A stretch of 64,000 bases of DNA from Plantago major (Eukaryota; Streptophyta; Magnoliopsida; Lamiales; Plantaginaceae). The stretch spans positions 68,982,371 through 69,046,370 of the forward strand of contig CM048842.1 of assembly GCA_026545765.1 (NCBI GenBank). Reading direction: 5' to 3'. The translations under genes and the position numbers were made by a program. Position 1 is the stretch's first letter. Every line of letters starts with the position of its first letter. The notes beneath the pieces were generated by a model. The model did not search any database. It was given only the letters and a program-made list of their open reading frames with translations, and was not told the origin of the DNA. Positions 37,551 through 49,358 of the stretch are shown here, in pieces.

Positions 37551-40470
37551 TTTTTTTTTCTGATGAAAATAAATTTCATATAAATGCAAAAAGCAGGAGT
37601 TGCTGTTACATCATAACATCAGAAGGTAAATCCGATCCACCATAATCGTTAACCCGAACAGTACGAGCTAAAGATTGATCTAAAACATTGGCTACTCTCG
37701 AAACATAACAAAATTTAACATAATCAAAAGCAGGAACTAAATTTCGAATTTCTTGGATATATCCTCCAGCAGCCGAAAGAGAAATTGCTTGACCTTGTAA
37801 ATCCCGGATAACATTAGAGAAATCTCCTCCAATAACAATTCGTCTAACTTGGAGTTGTTGGGCTAAATTAATGGCAAGATGAGCAGCCATCAATTCAGCT
37901 ACTTCTGGCTCTTGTATGAAAGGAAGGCGCTGTCTACTCCATGCCAAAACCTGGCCATTCGAATCCCTCGCAACAACACCTAAACCCACAGAAGGTGGCC
38001 TGGTACACACTGATGCATCAAAGTTAAATTTAATCTCGCCATAATCTGGAGGTTGCCAGCAAGTAGTCTGCATTTGTGGACTGGAGTGAACTGGATGGTG
38101 TCGCGCTGCTCTATATGCCCGGATATAATTTATGGCAAAACACCATGAATGCATAGGCTCCTTCCTCTTATTTTCATGCACAACCAGGTTCCTGTTGCGC
38201 CAAAGAGACCAGCAGGTGCAAAGAAAAACTTCGAACTCGTCTGGTGACGCCTTAGACCAAACATCCATGATCCAATCCCACACAGAAACTGAATATGTAT
38301 ACAACATAGAGTTAGCAAGAGAAGATAAAACCCAAATAATTCTTGCATAATGACAATCACGGAACACATGAATAATTGGTTCATTAGCACATCCACAAAC
38401 TGGACATAAAGAATCAGTAACAACATGTCTCCCTTTCAACACATCAAGAACAGGCAAAGCATTATGTAAGACTCTCCGCCCAAAAATCTTTATTTTAGGT
38501 GGCAACTCAACCCTCCAAATAAAATCTCACTTATGCCGATTCAGATTACTACTACTACTACCAGTAGTGTTAATTCTTTGTTGACGATGCATTTCTCGTG
38601 CCAAATAATAGGCGGATCTCACAGAATAATAATCAGTTTTATTATAGTGCCAAACCCTCACATCTGTAGCAACACCACTAGCCAAAGGAATCTGTAAAAT
38701 TGCATGTATGTCCTCTTCCCAAAAAATCCACTGTAAGATATCTATATCCCAACTATTAGTAACTGGATCAATTAGAGAAGTAATTGAAATAGCCCTTAAA
38801 ATCATGAGAAGCCGGTGTCATAGGACGTAAAGTATGATCCCGAGGTATCCAATTATCGCTCCAAGCATCAACACCTACACCTGTTCCAATACGCCACCTG
38901 ATACCTTTTTTCAATAAACCCAACGATCCTAAAATACTCTTCCAAGTATAAGACGCAGTAGGCTTAATAATCACCTCTAAAACATCACAATTGGAAAAAT
39001 ATTTTGCCTTATAAACACGACTAAGCAAGGAATCAGGGTAATGAATAACACGCCAAATTTGCTTACCTAACAACGCAAGATTAAACGAACGTAATCACGA
39101 AAGCCATACCCCCATCTCTCTTACTATTACACAAGTTATCCCAATTGACCCAATTGCCATTCTTTTTGCCATCTCCCCACCAATAATTAGAAATAAGTGA
39201 CTCTATTTCTATTTCAGTAATCCGGGAGTTTAAAACAACTCATCACATAAGTGGGAATGGCTTGAAGCACTGACTTTATTAAAACTTCCTCCCCCCCTTT
39301 GACAAAGATTTCTCACTAAACCCTGAGTCTTACTCCACACCCTTTCCCAAAGCCAACTAAATACTTCTTTTTTAGACCGACCCATTTCTGTAGGAAGCCC
39401 CAGATACTTTTCATGTTTTTCTACCACTCGGACAACCAAACACCCTCGAATCTCCTCAATTCTATCAACATTAGTATTCCGACTAAACACGACAGTAGAT
39501 TTATCAAGATTAATTTCCTGTCCTGAAGCCAAACTATACCGATGTAAAATATTACCAATTTCCATAGCAACAGTAGTAGCAGCATGACAAAACAACAAAG
39601 TATCATCAGCAAATAATAAATGAGAAATCCTGGGTGCAGAAGAATAAATAGCAACCCCCTTAAGAACCCCCCTAGTATCAGCATCACCAAGTAAAGTAGA
39701 AAAAGCTTCAGCACAAAATAAAAACAGGTACGGAGAAAGAGGATCCCCTTGCCGGATCCCCCTCTCTGGCTGGATGGGGTCAAGAATAGTGCCATTCAAA
39801 GAAACGACATAAGATACTGATCGCACACAAAACATAATAAGGCTTATAAAGGACTGATGAAAGCCTAGCCTTCTAAGCACACATTCCTTTTAAAGACCAT
39901 TCAACCCTATCATACGCTTTACTCATATCAAGCTTTAAAGCCATAAAACACTCTTTGCCCTTAGTTTTCTGTTTCAAAAAATGATTAATCTCATATGCTA
40001 CCAAAACATTATCAGTAATAAGACGATTGGGCACAAAAGCAGATTGGGTTTCAAAGATGATTTTATACATATGGGGTTTTAACCTATTGGTAATGGCTTT
40101 TGAAGCAATTTTAAACATTACATTACTCAGGCTAATAGGGCGAAATTGTGAAATTAACTCTGGTGCTTTACATTTGGGGATTAGTATAATATGGGTAAAA
40201 TTCAGCTGAGGGTCAAGATTATGGTCATTTAATAGAGCCAGGGCACAGTCAATAACATTAGAACTCACAATATGCTAAAATTTCTGATAAAAGAAAGCTG
40301 GTAAACCATCTGGTCCAGGAGATTTTAAAGGATACATATCAAAAAGTGCGCATTTTACCTCATCCAGAGTAAAATTTCGGCAAAGATCCTGATTGATACT
40401 ATCATCAACTCGAGCTTCCATAGTCTGTATAATATCTTCAATCTCGACTGGCGAAGGATGCCTGGATTTG
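37551..40470 (-). mobile_element. L1-type LINE, 3' part: reverse transcriptase, zinc finger, RNase H; broken
   Basis: On the minus strand, the order is the end of the ORF2 linker (SRHPSP..., 40400-40460), reverse transcriptase (KSPGPDGLPAFFY near 40290; ILIPK...RPISLSNV and LDMSKAYDRVEW, 39890-40200; GIRQGDPLSPYLF and FADDTLLF, 39600-39760), a zf-RVT zinc-binding region (CPVCG...HVFRDCH, about 38370-38430), and an RNase H domain (FNFDAS...GGDFSN, 37640-38030). It ends next to a 9-base T run (37551-37559), i.e. a poly(A) tail. The frame is disrupted several times (near 38510, 38780, 39100-39230, 39875 and 40270). RNase H at the C-terminus is usual for plant L1. The remainder of the same LINE lies at 59419-59586 and 60963-63600. 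Confidence 0.88.
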
Positions 40471-42036
40471 TGTTGGTCCAGATAACGGCAAATTAAAAGA
40501 CTAGAGGGGGGGGGGGGTGGTGAATAGTCTTTTTCAAACATTTGTCGATAAACACAATTTCTCAGATATCTGTGAAGATATCTGATACTTATTTTCAGAG
40601 AGCGGAAGACTTTTCTGTGATAAGTGCACGTGCTTAGCAAGATATGTGTAAATACTTAGCAAGGTAAATAAAGCAAGTAATAAATTGCAGAAAGTAAATA
40701 ACACAAGTCTTTATAGTTGTATATGAAGGTGGCGTAATCCTTCAACTAATCCACTTCGGCCTTTCTCAGACCTAGAATCCACTAAGACAGATAATTGAGG
40801 TAACCTTACAAGTATCTTCTCTCGATTCCTAAATACACTAGGTTCCCAACCAAGTGTCCCCCCTGAGTTATTCCCCGGCTTTCTCAGCCAAGTACTTCCT
40901 GTACTCAGAAACCTTTTTCCTGGAGTTGTTCCTTAGTTTCCCAAACTAAGTACTTCCTATACTCCACGCCTTTTGGCGTATAGTTTAGGTTTGTTTGTCA
41001 GGTGAGCTTCTTTAATAACTTATTCAGTTATGCAGATAGCACTGAGAATCAAGTATACTTAATACACTTTACAATGTATGGTATCTTTTTCTTTACTGAC
41101 CCAAGTCTATGATAAGTGTTCAAGAGAATGAATCTCAGATATGAAATCTTAATTCAACTCTTTCACAAATAACAATGCTTGTTAAGGATCAGGACACTTA
41201 GAACTTTTGTGCTACTTAGAATCAAGAGCTTTGGTCGCAACAGAAAGCTTGAAGATAAGTAGTATGCTTGAGAGAGCTTGTGTGAGTATTCAGTGTTCTT
41301 GGTGTAAGTTCTGTGTGTGATCTCAAGCATTCTAAGTGTTGATATTTATAGATGAATTTGAGTGCCGTTTGAATAGTATCCGTTAGACTTAAATCAAATT
41401 CAAACTATTGATATCTGAGTATAGTACTGTTGCACGTTTGTCTTCTTCTTCAGAGACTACCGTTTTTGTTCAGACATTTCTGTCCGCGCATTTAATGCAC
41501 TGTACTATACTTTGTCCTGTAGTGCCAACGGAACTATGCATGCTTTCTGAAGCTTTGCATGTCCTTTTCCAGAGACTATCACAACTCCAGATACCGCTTG
41601 TTAAAAATATATTGTTTCCTGGAAACATAATCTTTATCCAAGGTATCTGAGTGTAGATATCTTTGGGCACTTTCCTCGTTTTCAGAAACCTTGCATTCTC
41701 ATATATCTTTTGCAACACTGTTTATTGAAAAACACTTGTTTCTTTGAGATATCTGGACATAGGTATCTGATAACATTTGTCTTCAGCAAACTTGAGCAGT
41801 CTTCAAATCTTCAAATCTGTTGAACTTCTCCTGCTGGATGCCTTCTTCTTGGTCTTCTTCAGAGAGATAAAAAATACATTCAGAGACCTAACATCCTATA
41901 CAAGATTTGCTAGACTATCATACTTAGTGAGTTTCCTCTTTTATAGTGTTCAAGTGAACCAAGAGTACTAACCACCTTTCTGAGCTAAGATAAGTCATTA
42001 GGTTGCTGATCAAAATATAAACAGATATTCCTAATA
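40471..42036 (-). repeat. 3' LTR of element X
   Basis: The ends are TATTAGG...CCAACA on the minus strand. A 12-base G run at 40506-40517 lies about 36 bases from the outer end. A minus-strand TATA box (TCTATAAATATCAAC) lies near 41340-41354. It is closely similar to the segment at 58113-59418 and more distantly to 43649-45295 and 52302-54012. Confidence 0.88.
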
Positions 42037-42449
42037 AATTTCCCCCTTTTTGATCAGTTAACGATGACTATCTGACCTATTACAAATCTGGATGAGGAAA
42101 CAATCCACCACTTAATCATTTCTTATGATCTTTCAATTCATTCAATTAAGTGCAGAAAGTAAACATCAACCAAATCACAAGGTGTGATCTTTGCTGACAA
42201 GTTATCTTTTTATAAATTGATATCTGAGAGTAGGTTCATCAGATATGTTACAAAGAAAGTTCACAGATAACTTTAATACATAAAATACAATTCAGCTCAG
42301 TCAGCAAGATACAAAATACATAGTAAATTAGGACAACAGGAGTAACCAAGCTCCAAGTAGACATCCTAATAAACTAGTCTTCAAGTCTTCAAAACTTCAA
42401 AACTTCAAGTCTTCAAAGCAGTTTCATGGATCAAAATGCAAATTTCCTA

Positions 42450-43494
42450 TCACCAAACCTTCAATCTGCAAACTTGAAGAGTTCTGACAATAATCTCTGT
42501 GTCTCTGGCAAATCCACATACTTCCTTGTAGGTTTTGGTAGGATTTTTCTTAGCAAAATGCTTGACCCACAGATACTTTTCCCACTTCCAGGCATGCTCG
42601 ATTCTGATATCTGATAGCTTGAAGTATTCATATATGATCTTCAGATATCTGATGTCACCCTTGTATTGATCTTCTGTCAAGTAGAAGGACTCATAGGGTT
42701 CCACAACAAGTCTTGCACTTGTGCCTGTTCCAGTGATGTTGGGAATTCTGTGCACATCATCTGGCTTTCCATAAGGACATTCATCAGAGAGGTCCTTCTT
42801 CATGGCTTCTATTCTTTTGATTACTTCAAAATCCAACCAGGCTTTGATGCGGTTGGTGTTAATCAAGATTAGCTTGTCTTTTCTCCATGCCATGAGCTGT
42901 TTATGGATTGGTTCTGGAAATCTTTCATTTACCAATAAGTGCTTGAGTTCCAGAATCCAGTAGTCATTCTTCTGATTAATGCACCTGTAGACAGAGGAGT
43001 CATTGTTGGTCTTCACATACTCAATCTTGGCTTCTTCAGGCCTGAGTCGTAGTTGAAGTTTTCTTTGTTCAGCTCTCAGCATGTTCCTCCTTTGCCTTGA
43101 ATTTTCCCTTTGTGGGATTGCTTAAAGAACCACTCTGGATTGACTTGGTATTTCCAGATGGTGTTTTAGCTGCCAAAGGCTTTGCAGCTATGGGCTCAGA
43201 TAGGCTATCAACCCTTTTTCTTTTTATGTGAAGAGGAGCTTCATCTTCATCAGTTTCTTCATCATCATCATCAAGATCAATTATTGTGAAAATTTTGCAG
43301 CCTTCTTCATTGCCCTGGGATTTGATTTGGCCTTCTTCTTCTTCTTCTTCTTCTTCTTCTTCTTCTTCTTCTTCTTCTTCTTCTTCTTCTTCTTCTTCTT
43401 CTTCTTCAGAAGACTCATCAATCCCTCTTACTTGTCTTCTCCTTGGAGCCTTGGTACTCCTTGGAGGTCTTTGTGCCATGGCCCTTGTTACCAT
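42450..43494 (-). CDS. Open stretches of unknown type in element X, left block (poly-glutamate protein and following frame)
   Basis: Two minus-strand open stretches overlap by 14 bases: 43069-43494 (about 141 residues) and 42450-43082 (about 210 residues). The first starts MVTRAMAQRPPRST, is basic, then has a long glutamate run encoded by a GAA microsatellite, an acidic IIDLDDDDEETDEDE patch and a basic KRKR signal-like motif. The second is a mixed alpha-helical-looking protein with many Trp, Tyr and Lys. I recognise no family in either. They lie between the 3' LTR of X and a nested solo LTR, so they belong to the 3' half of the internal region of X. Whether they encode anything used is unknown. 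Confidence 0.45.
43332..43407. repeat. (TTC)n / (GAA)n microsatellite, about 25 units
   Basis: A near-perfect TTC array of 76 bases that encodes the poly-glutamate run of the overlapping minus-strand frame. It is likely length-variable. Confidence 0.95.
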
Positions 43495-43648
43495 TGTTGT
43501 TTCTTCAGTTGATTGCTGGGAAGTAGCTACTATTTACAAAGCATCTTGACTTGATGAGGGCTCATTTATTCTGAGTGGTGGCTGGGAAGTTCTCTTGTTT
43601 CCTCTTCCTTTCTGAGCAACACCAACTCTAGATTTCTTCTTTCCTCCC

Positions 43649-45295
43649 TGTTGGTCCAGATAACGGCAAAGTAAAAGACTAGAGGGGGGGGGGGGGGGGG
43701 GTGAATAGTCTTTTAAAACTTTTGTCGATAAAAACTATTTCTCAGATATCTGAGTAGATATCTGATACTTAGATTCAGAGCGCGGAAGACTTAAGATAGA
43801 TAAGTGCAGAAACAGTTAAAGTGTGTGTGTGTGTTGTTGAAATGTAAGTACAGAAAAGTAAATAACACAGCACGTATAGTGGTATCTGGAGGTGGCGTAA
43901 TCCTCCAACTAATCCACTTCGGTCTTCCAAAGACCTAGAATTCACTAGAATAGATAATTGAGGTCACCTTACAAAAATCCTATTCTAAGATTCCTTAAAC
44001 AGATGGTTCCCAACCAAATGTTCCCCTGAGTTGTTCCCCGGCTTTCACAGCCAAGTACTTCCTGTACTCAGAAACCTTTTTGAGTTATTCCCTAGCTTCC
44101 CAAGCTAAGTACTTCCTGTACTCAATAACCTTGGAGTTATTCCTTAGTTTCTCAAACTAAGTACTTCTGCATCTACGCCAGTGATGGTGTTGGTTTTGGT
44201 TTGAGTTGTCAGATGAGCTTCTTAATAACTTTTCAGTTAGTCAGATAGCTCTGTGAATCAAGTATACTTAATACACTTTGCAATGTATGGTATCTTGTTC
44301 TTTTTAACTGACCCAAGTCTTAGATAAGTGTTCAAGAGAATGAATCTCAGATACTTGATCTTTTGATTCAACTCTTTCACAGATAGCTGTGCTTGTTTAG
44401 GATCAGGACACTTAGAACTTTTGTGTTACTCAAGATCAAGAGCTTTGGTCGCAACAGAAAGCTTTGAGAGTAAGTAGTTTGCTTGAGAGATTAAGATATG
44501 TGTTCAGTTCAGCGTGTCTTTTCAAGCAGTCTAAGTGTTGATATCTATAGATGAATTTGAGTGCCGTTTGAATAGCATCCGTTAGGCTTAAATCAAATTC
44601 AAACTATTGATATCTGTGTATAATCTTATGTGAGTTTGTCTTCTTCTTGAGCTACCGTTGCTTTTGTTCGAACATCTCTGTCCGTGCATTTAATGCATTG
44701 TACTATACTTTTGTCTCAGTGCCAACGGAACTATGCTTTGTATCGAGACAACCTTGATCGATTTCTACGAATCTTTGCACGTTCTTATCTTTATCTTCAG
44801 ATACCACTTTTATTGAAACAACTTTGTTTGCAATATATATATTTCTTTTTCAGAAATGTGGTTAAAGCTCAAGGTATCTGAGAATAGATATCTGTGGACA
44901 CTTTCCTTATTTTCAGATAGACCTTTTATTTCTCAGATATCTCTTGTGACACAGTTTGTTTAAAACTATTCGTGTCTTCAAGATATCTGGCCAAGGTATC
45001 TGGAAAACTGTTTTAGTAACCTTGTGCAGTTTCTTCAAGTCTTCAATGTCGTTGAACTTGTTCTGCTTGGATGTCTTCTTCTTGGTCTTCTCTTCATAAA
45101 ATAAAATTTACATTTTGAGACCTAACATCTTATACAAGATTAGCTAGACTATCATACTTAGTGGGTTTCCTCTTTTACAATGTTCAAGTGAACCAAGAGT
45201 ACTAATCACCTTTCTGAGACTAAGATAAGTCATCATGTTGCTGATCAAAATCTAAACAGATATTTCTAACAAAATATCTAACAGATTTCCTAACA
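43649..45295 (-). mobile_element. Solo LTR of the X family inserted in element X
   Basis: It begins TGTTGGTCCAGATAACGG and ends TTCCTAACA, and CTCCC sits on both sides (43644-43648 and 45296-45300). It has an 18-base G run at 43684-43701. Its minus-strand 5' end (TGTTAGGAAATCTGTTAG) matches that of the inverted copy at 52302 better than that of the X LTRs. The flanking site is C-rich, and a purine run on the minus strand adjoins the inner end, so being the 3' LTR of a separate element is an alternative. Confidence 0.75.
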
Positions 45296-45300
45296 CTCCC

Positions 45301-46951
45301 CCCTGACCTTGAGGTCCAAATCCTTCCCCCTAGTCATTGTTGACTGACTAAGTACCACGAAGGATTCTGAGAGAGACTCAAAATTCCCTTGCAAGTAATT
45401 GTAGGCAGTAACCAACTTCTGAAGTTCAGCCTTGAGCTCCTGATTTTGTTTGATAAGTCCATTTTCCTTATCAGTGAGCTCTGCCAATGGGCCTAGTATG
45501 GCATCTGCTTTTTCAACAGTGTAACTTGCCTCATGAAAAGCTTTTTCAGCTAATGACACATCATCGTCCCTTACCATTCCCAGATCCTTCTGAGCAAGGA
45601 CCATACTGGTTCTCTGAGTGATGAGCTCAGTGAATTTCTTCATATCTGAGGGGATGGAGGCAATTACGTCATTGTTCTGTGAAGACAACTCCTTTTTAAG
45701 ATGTGCCAAAACTTGGTATCTATTCATGTATTCTTGGGAGTGGACATTTGGCAGTTTGTTGAATACTTCAGGAGCAATTAGCTTCCTTTTCAGATGTGAA
45801 ACTGCTAAGTGTTCATTGCGGTGTTCTGCCAATGTCTTGTCTTCTTCATCATCTGAGTCATCAACCCAGTGATCTGCATCCTCTAGCACTTCTTCATCAA
45901 GATTTATGAAGGCGGCAACCATCTCAGATATGGGTTTCTTGCCTTTGGAGGATGGTTTCTTTGGTGAAGATGCAGCCTTAGCATCATGCTTTTCTTCAGA
46001 TACTTGTTCAGTATCTAGCTCCTTAGCAATATAATCAACAGCGTCCCGTAGCTCTTTAATCTCAGAGTAAGCTTGCATCTCTTTGCGTGTTTGTTCTTCA
46101 AGTTTATCTAGCTTGACTCTGGATTCAGCTATCTTTTCTTCCAGTTGAAGATTTAGTTGTTGTTCTTCTTCCAATAATTGTTTGAGTTGAGCAACTATGG
46201 TTTGTGCATCCAATATTTTCTGAGTGTTTTCGTCAGAGTACTCAACTACTTGTTCAGTAGTGTCCTTTTGTTGGGAAGATGGATGGGTAGATTTCTGAGG
46301 AGATGGAGGAGGAGATTGTTGTGATGTCCTCTCAGTGTGCTTTTCAGCAGCTGAGGCATTGTTTCCTTGTGGAATCCCTCCTGTCCCTGGTGCAGGGGCA
46401 TCATCATCATCTTTCTTATCCTCATCCTTGTGATGGTCAGAAGGAGGATCTTCATAATTATTCTCATCAGTCTCCTTCTCTTCTTCATCTTGAGAGACCA
46501 GATTGATCACTTCTGGAATAGTGACCATTTGCCCATTTACTTCCTCTTGTTCAGAGGGTATGTACTGTAGAGTCTGAGGCAAAGTAGGCTTGAATGTCAT
46601 CTGCATTCTGGTCTGACCATCTGCGTGGTTGAAAGCTTGGATCAGTTTTCTGGCCACTTCCTTGACAAAATCCTTATCCATCAATGTTCCGAAAGAATAT
46701 TGTTCAGTGGGGAACATTGCATGGACGTAGTTTTCCAAGTCAAGGGCTCGTGCTCTCCTTGTGTGGTGATCAGTCACTTTTAAGATCTCAAATAGATCGG
46801 AGCATCGGAGCTTTTGCCATTTCTTGAAGCATTTCAAATGCTTTGGCAAAGTATGTTCCTTGAAGAAAGGAAGCAGGTCCTCTTTCTCATCAACAGGGAC
46901 CTCAGTGGCACTTGTTTGAGCCTGAAAGAAAGTGTTCTGAATTAATTTCAA
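45301..46951 (-). CDS. Open stretch of unknown type in element X, about 553 residues, acidic and coiled-coil
   Basis: The frame opens near 46951 with a compact N-terminal part (about residues 1-150, including the FKEHTLPKHLKCFKKWQKL region) of no recognised family. It continues with an acidic Asp/Glu-rich linker (about 170-210), a Ser/Pro/Gln-rich segment, a strong heptad-like coiled coil (about 245-310, rich in QLLEEEQQ and KLDKLEEQ words), a basic patch, and a second helical region rich in Glu/Lys to the end. The last residues run up to the solo LTR, so the natural end is not seen here. Overall it looks like a structural or scaffold-type protein. Host gene capture by X is possible but unproven. 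Confidence 0.5.
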
Positions 46952-47960
46952 AACTATAGTAGATATCTGGGCTTTAGAGTAGAAAGGTATCTGAGTTACC
47001 TGTGTGACAGGCTCAGATGACTTGACTACTGAGGTTCCAGGTGCCTCAGATATCTGGATATGAGGAGGAGACTGGGAAGTCTGATCCTCAGTTATCTTTC
47101 TTTCTGCTTGAACATGACATTAGAAACATAACACTTAAGAAATTTTATCAAAATATTTTTTATTGACAAATCAGATATCTGAGAGGTCAATTACCTCCAC
47201 TGCTGGAGGCTCAGATACTTGTCTCTCAGAGACTTGTGCAGTCTCTGGAAGTTTTTCTTGTGATGAAGACTTTGATGCCTCATCAATTTCCATTTGTTGT
47301 GGGGATTGAGCGGGCAATTCCCCAACAACTTCTACTTCTTTTTGAACCTGTTAAGTAGAACGTGTTAGTTTGAGAAAAATGATCAGAGATTTGCTCTTTG
47401 AAGAATATAGGTATCTGAATGAAATACCTTCTCTGCAGAAGGTTCAGATACTTGTTCCTCAGAGACCTTGGAAGTCTCTGGGTTCTTCTCTGAAGAGATA
47501 GACTTTTCAGTCTCTTTATTTTTCTTCTCAATTGGAGCCTATTAGAAAAAAACACTTTATAGTATTAGTAAAGCACATACCTGAGATGTTATATCTTAAA
47601 GAACTATCTTCTACATGTGAGACCGGCTCCTGTTCCTTAAGTGGTGAGGCTATGGAAGCCTCCTTCTCAGATTCTGAGGTAAGCTTTGCAGCTTCCTCTT
47701 GTTGTTGTGTTTCTAATTCAGCCTGTAACAAAGAAATTTCATTAAATAACAAGATTTAACAAACACAAAAATATCACAAGTAGAGAGTTAAACCATTCAG
47801 CTACCTGAGCAATGTCAGGCTGATTGGTCTCTGGAACTTGTGACTCTTCCATGCGTTGGTCTTGTTGTTCCATTTCAGCTTCTTTGTTTAAAGTTTCAGG
47901 TACTTCAGACCTTTCCTGAGTATGCAACTCAGTTACCTTCCCTGGTTGATCATTCTGAGT
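46952..47960 (-). other. Array of short exon-like modules in element X
   Basis: Short minus-strand open modules sit at about 47000-47105, 47195-47350, 47430-47540, 47610-47725 and 47805-47935. They are separated by AT-rich gaps of about 70-100 bases with GTATTT/GTAA-like left and AACAG/TAG-like right edges. Several modules share wording (GGCTCAGATACTTG or GGTTCAGATACTTG, CAGAGAC, GTCTCTGG), suggesting that one exon was duplicated repeatedly. All would encode Glu/Gln/Ser-rich segments. Splicing is inferred from sequence only. Confidence 0.45.
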
Positions 47961-48017
47961 AGATGCCTCAGTTTGATCCCTCTCATTGAGTTGGGGAACC
48001 TACTCTTTTGCAGGATT

Positions 48018-49350
48018 TTATTCAGCAAGGAAAGATGCTGGTATCTGTAACTCAAGTACCATTTCAGAAGTATCCACATCTGGCTGTTGTGGTTGGTGTG
48101 GTGGTTCAGATCTGGATGAAGAAGGTGATGCTATTTGGGGCCTATCCAGATCTGCTTGAGACAGACTTTTAAGTGTTGAGGCAATGGCATTATCCTCCAA
48201 CACTAAGTTGCCACTCATCAGAGCATCTTCAATATGCTTAAGTGTTACTTGCTCTGATGGTGTGTTTTATCCAGTGACTTTGGACACAGTTGCTTCTTCA
48301 GCAACCTTTGAAACAGGTGCTTGTTCAGCAACCTGTGGTGTATGTTCTTCTTCAGATACCTCTACACTTGTTACTTTTTCAGTAACCTTAGCCCTTTTTG
48401 ATTTCTCTAGGACTTGAGAGATGACTAATTCATCATCTTCGTCGTCAGAGCTCTCATCAGCATTAGGAACTGATTGATCCTGCGGTTTCTGCAGATAGGG
48501 CTTGGTACCTACCACTACTCTCATTAGCAGCATTGATGAGTTCATCAGCAAGGCTCTCCTTAGCAGCATTGATGAGTTCATCAACAGTTGTATCTTTTGC
48601 AGCATTGATGAGTTCATCTGCAGTGGCGACAGATATTTGAGAGTCGACAACCACAATGGGTGCGTCTTCTGATTTGCCAGCAGACTTCTTTCGTGAAGTT
48701 CTGGGCTTTTTGGTAGCAACTTTTCATTTAGGTACCTCTTCAGTTTTTCGCTTCTTAGAACCTTTCTGAGATCCAGTAACCTTTTTCATCATGTTTGTAT
48801 ACTCATATTTGTAGAGTAGGTTACTGTTGGCAATGCTTGTCGTCTCTCCGAGCTCAATGCCAAGCTTCTCCAGCAAGTAGCATATCTTTAGTCCATAGCT
48901 CACTGTGGCTTTTGGCTCAGCAAGTCCCTTAATGATTTTAGGCTCAAAGCCTTGTATCTTCTTCACAAACTTCATAAAGGCGTACTTTCCCCAATTGAAA
49001 GGGTTTTCCGGCCTTTTGTCTTGTTGTTGCAACAAGAACATCATCATCCAGCATTCTTGGCTTATCTGGTCAGCACCTCCTTGTAGACCATCAAAGCATC
49101 TGTGAAGGATGCATGCCAACACATCCCAGTGAACCAACAGATGTCTGGTTCTGATGCCAGCAAGTTTGAAATCAGTGGGTGTATCTGGTTTTTCAAGATC
49201 ACACACATCACTGTACAATTGCTTCACACCTTCAAGGAGATCATCATCCTTGGTGTTTATTTCAAAATCCTTTCCAAGATTTGAAGTTCAAACAACTTAC
49301 AGTAAGTTGTTAAGTCCAAAAGAATTTCTTTTCCTTGGACCTTTGATTTG
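48018..49350 (-). CDS. Open stretches of unknown type in element X, right block
   Basis: Minus-strand open stretches lie at 48018-48218, 48267-48719 and 48724-49227. The rightmost (about 167 residues) is the most protein-like: it has a Trp/His/Cys-bearing globular segment (HLLVHWDVLACILHRCFDGLQ, CWMMMFLLQQQ, KYAFMKFVKKIQGFEPK) and a lysine-rich end. The middle one has repeated SSMLL/LMNSSML words from a short internal DNA repeat (GCAGCATTGATGAGTTCATC at 48530-48620). I recognise no family, although the globular segment resembles the uncharacterised proteins often carried by plant LTR elements. Element Y lies just to the right. Confidence 0.45.
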
Positions 49351-49358
49351 ATAGACAC

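Noticed and set aside
43228-43549. Plus-strand frames with long Phe or Ser runs
   Set aside because: They are the opposite-strand reading of the TTC microsatellite, not genes.
43649-45295. Reading this LTR as the 3' LTR of a second full element, because a purine run adjoins it
   Set aside because: CTCCC on both sides fits a solo LTR, and no partner LTR with the same flank is seen. The C-rich site makes this less than certain.
45301-46951. Independent host gene
   Set aside because: It lies inside X between LTRs and X internal DNA, with no promoter or complete exon set of its own. Host origin by capture remains possible.
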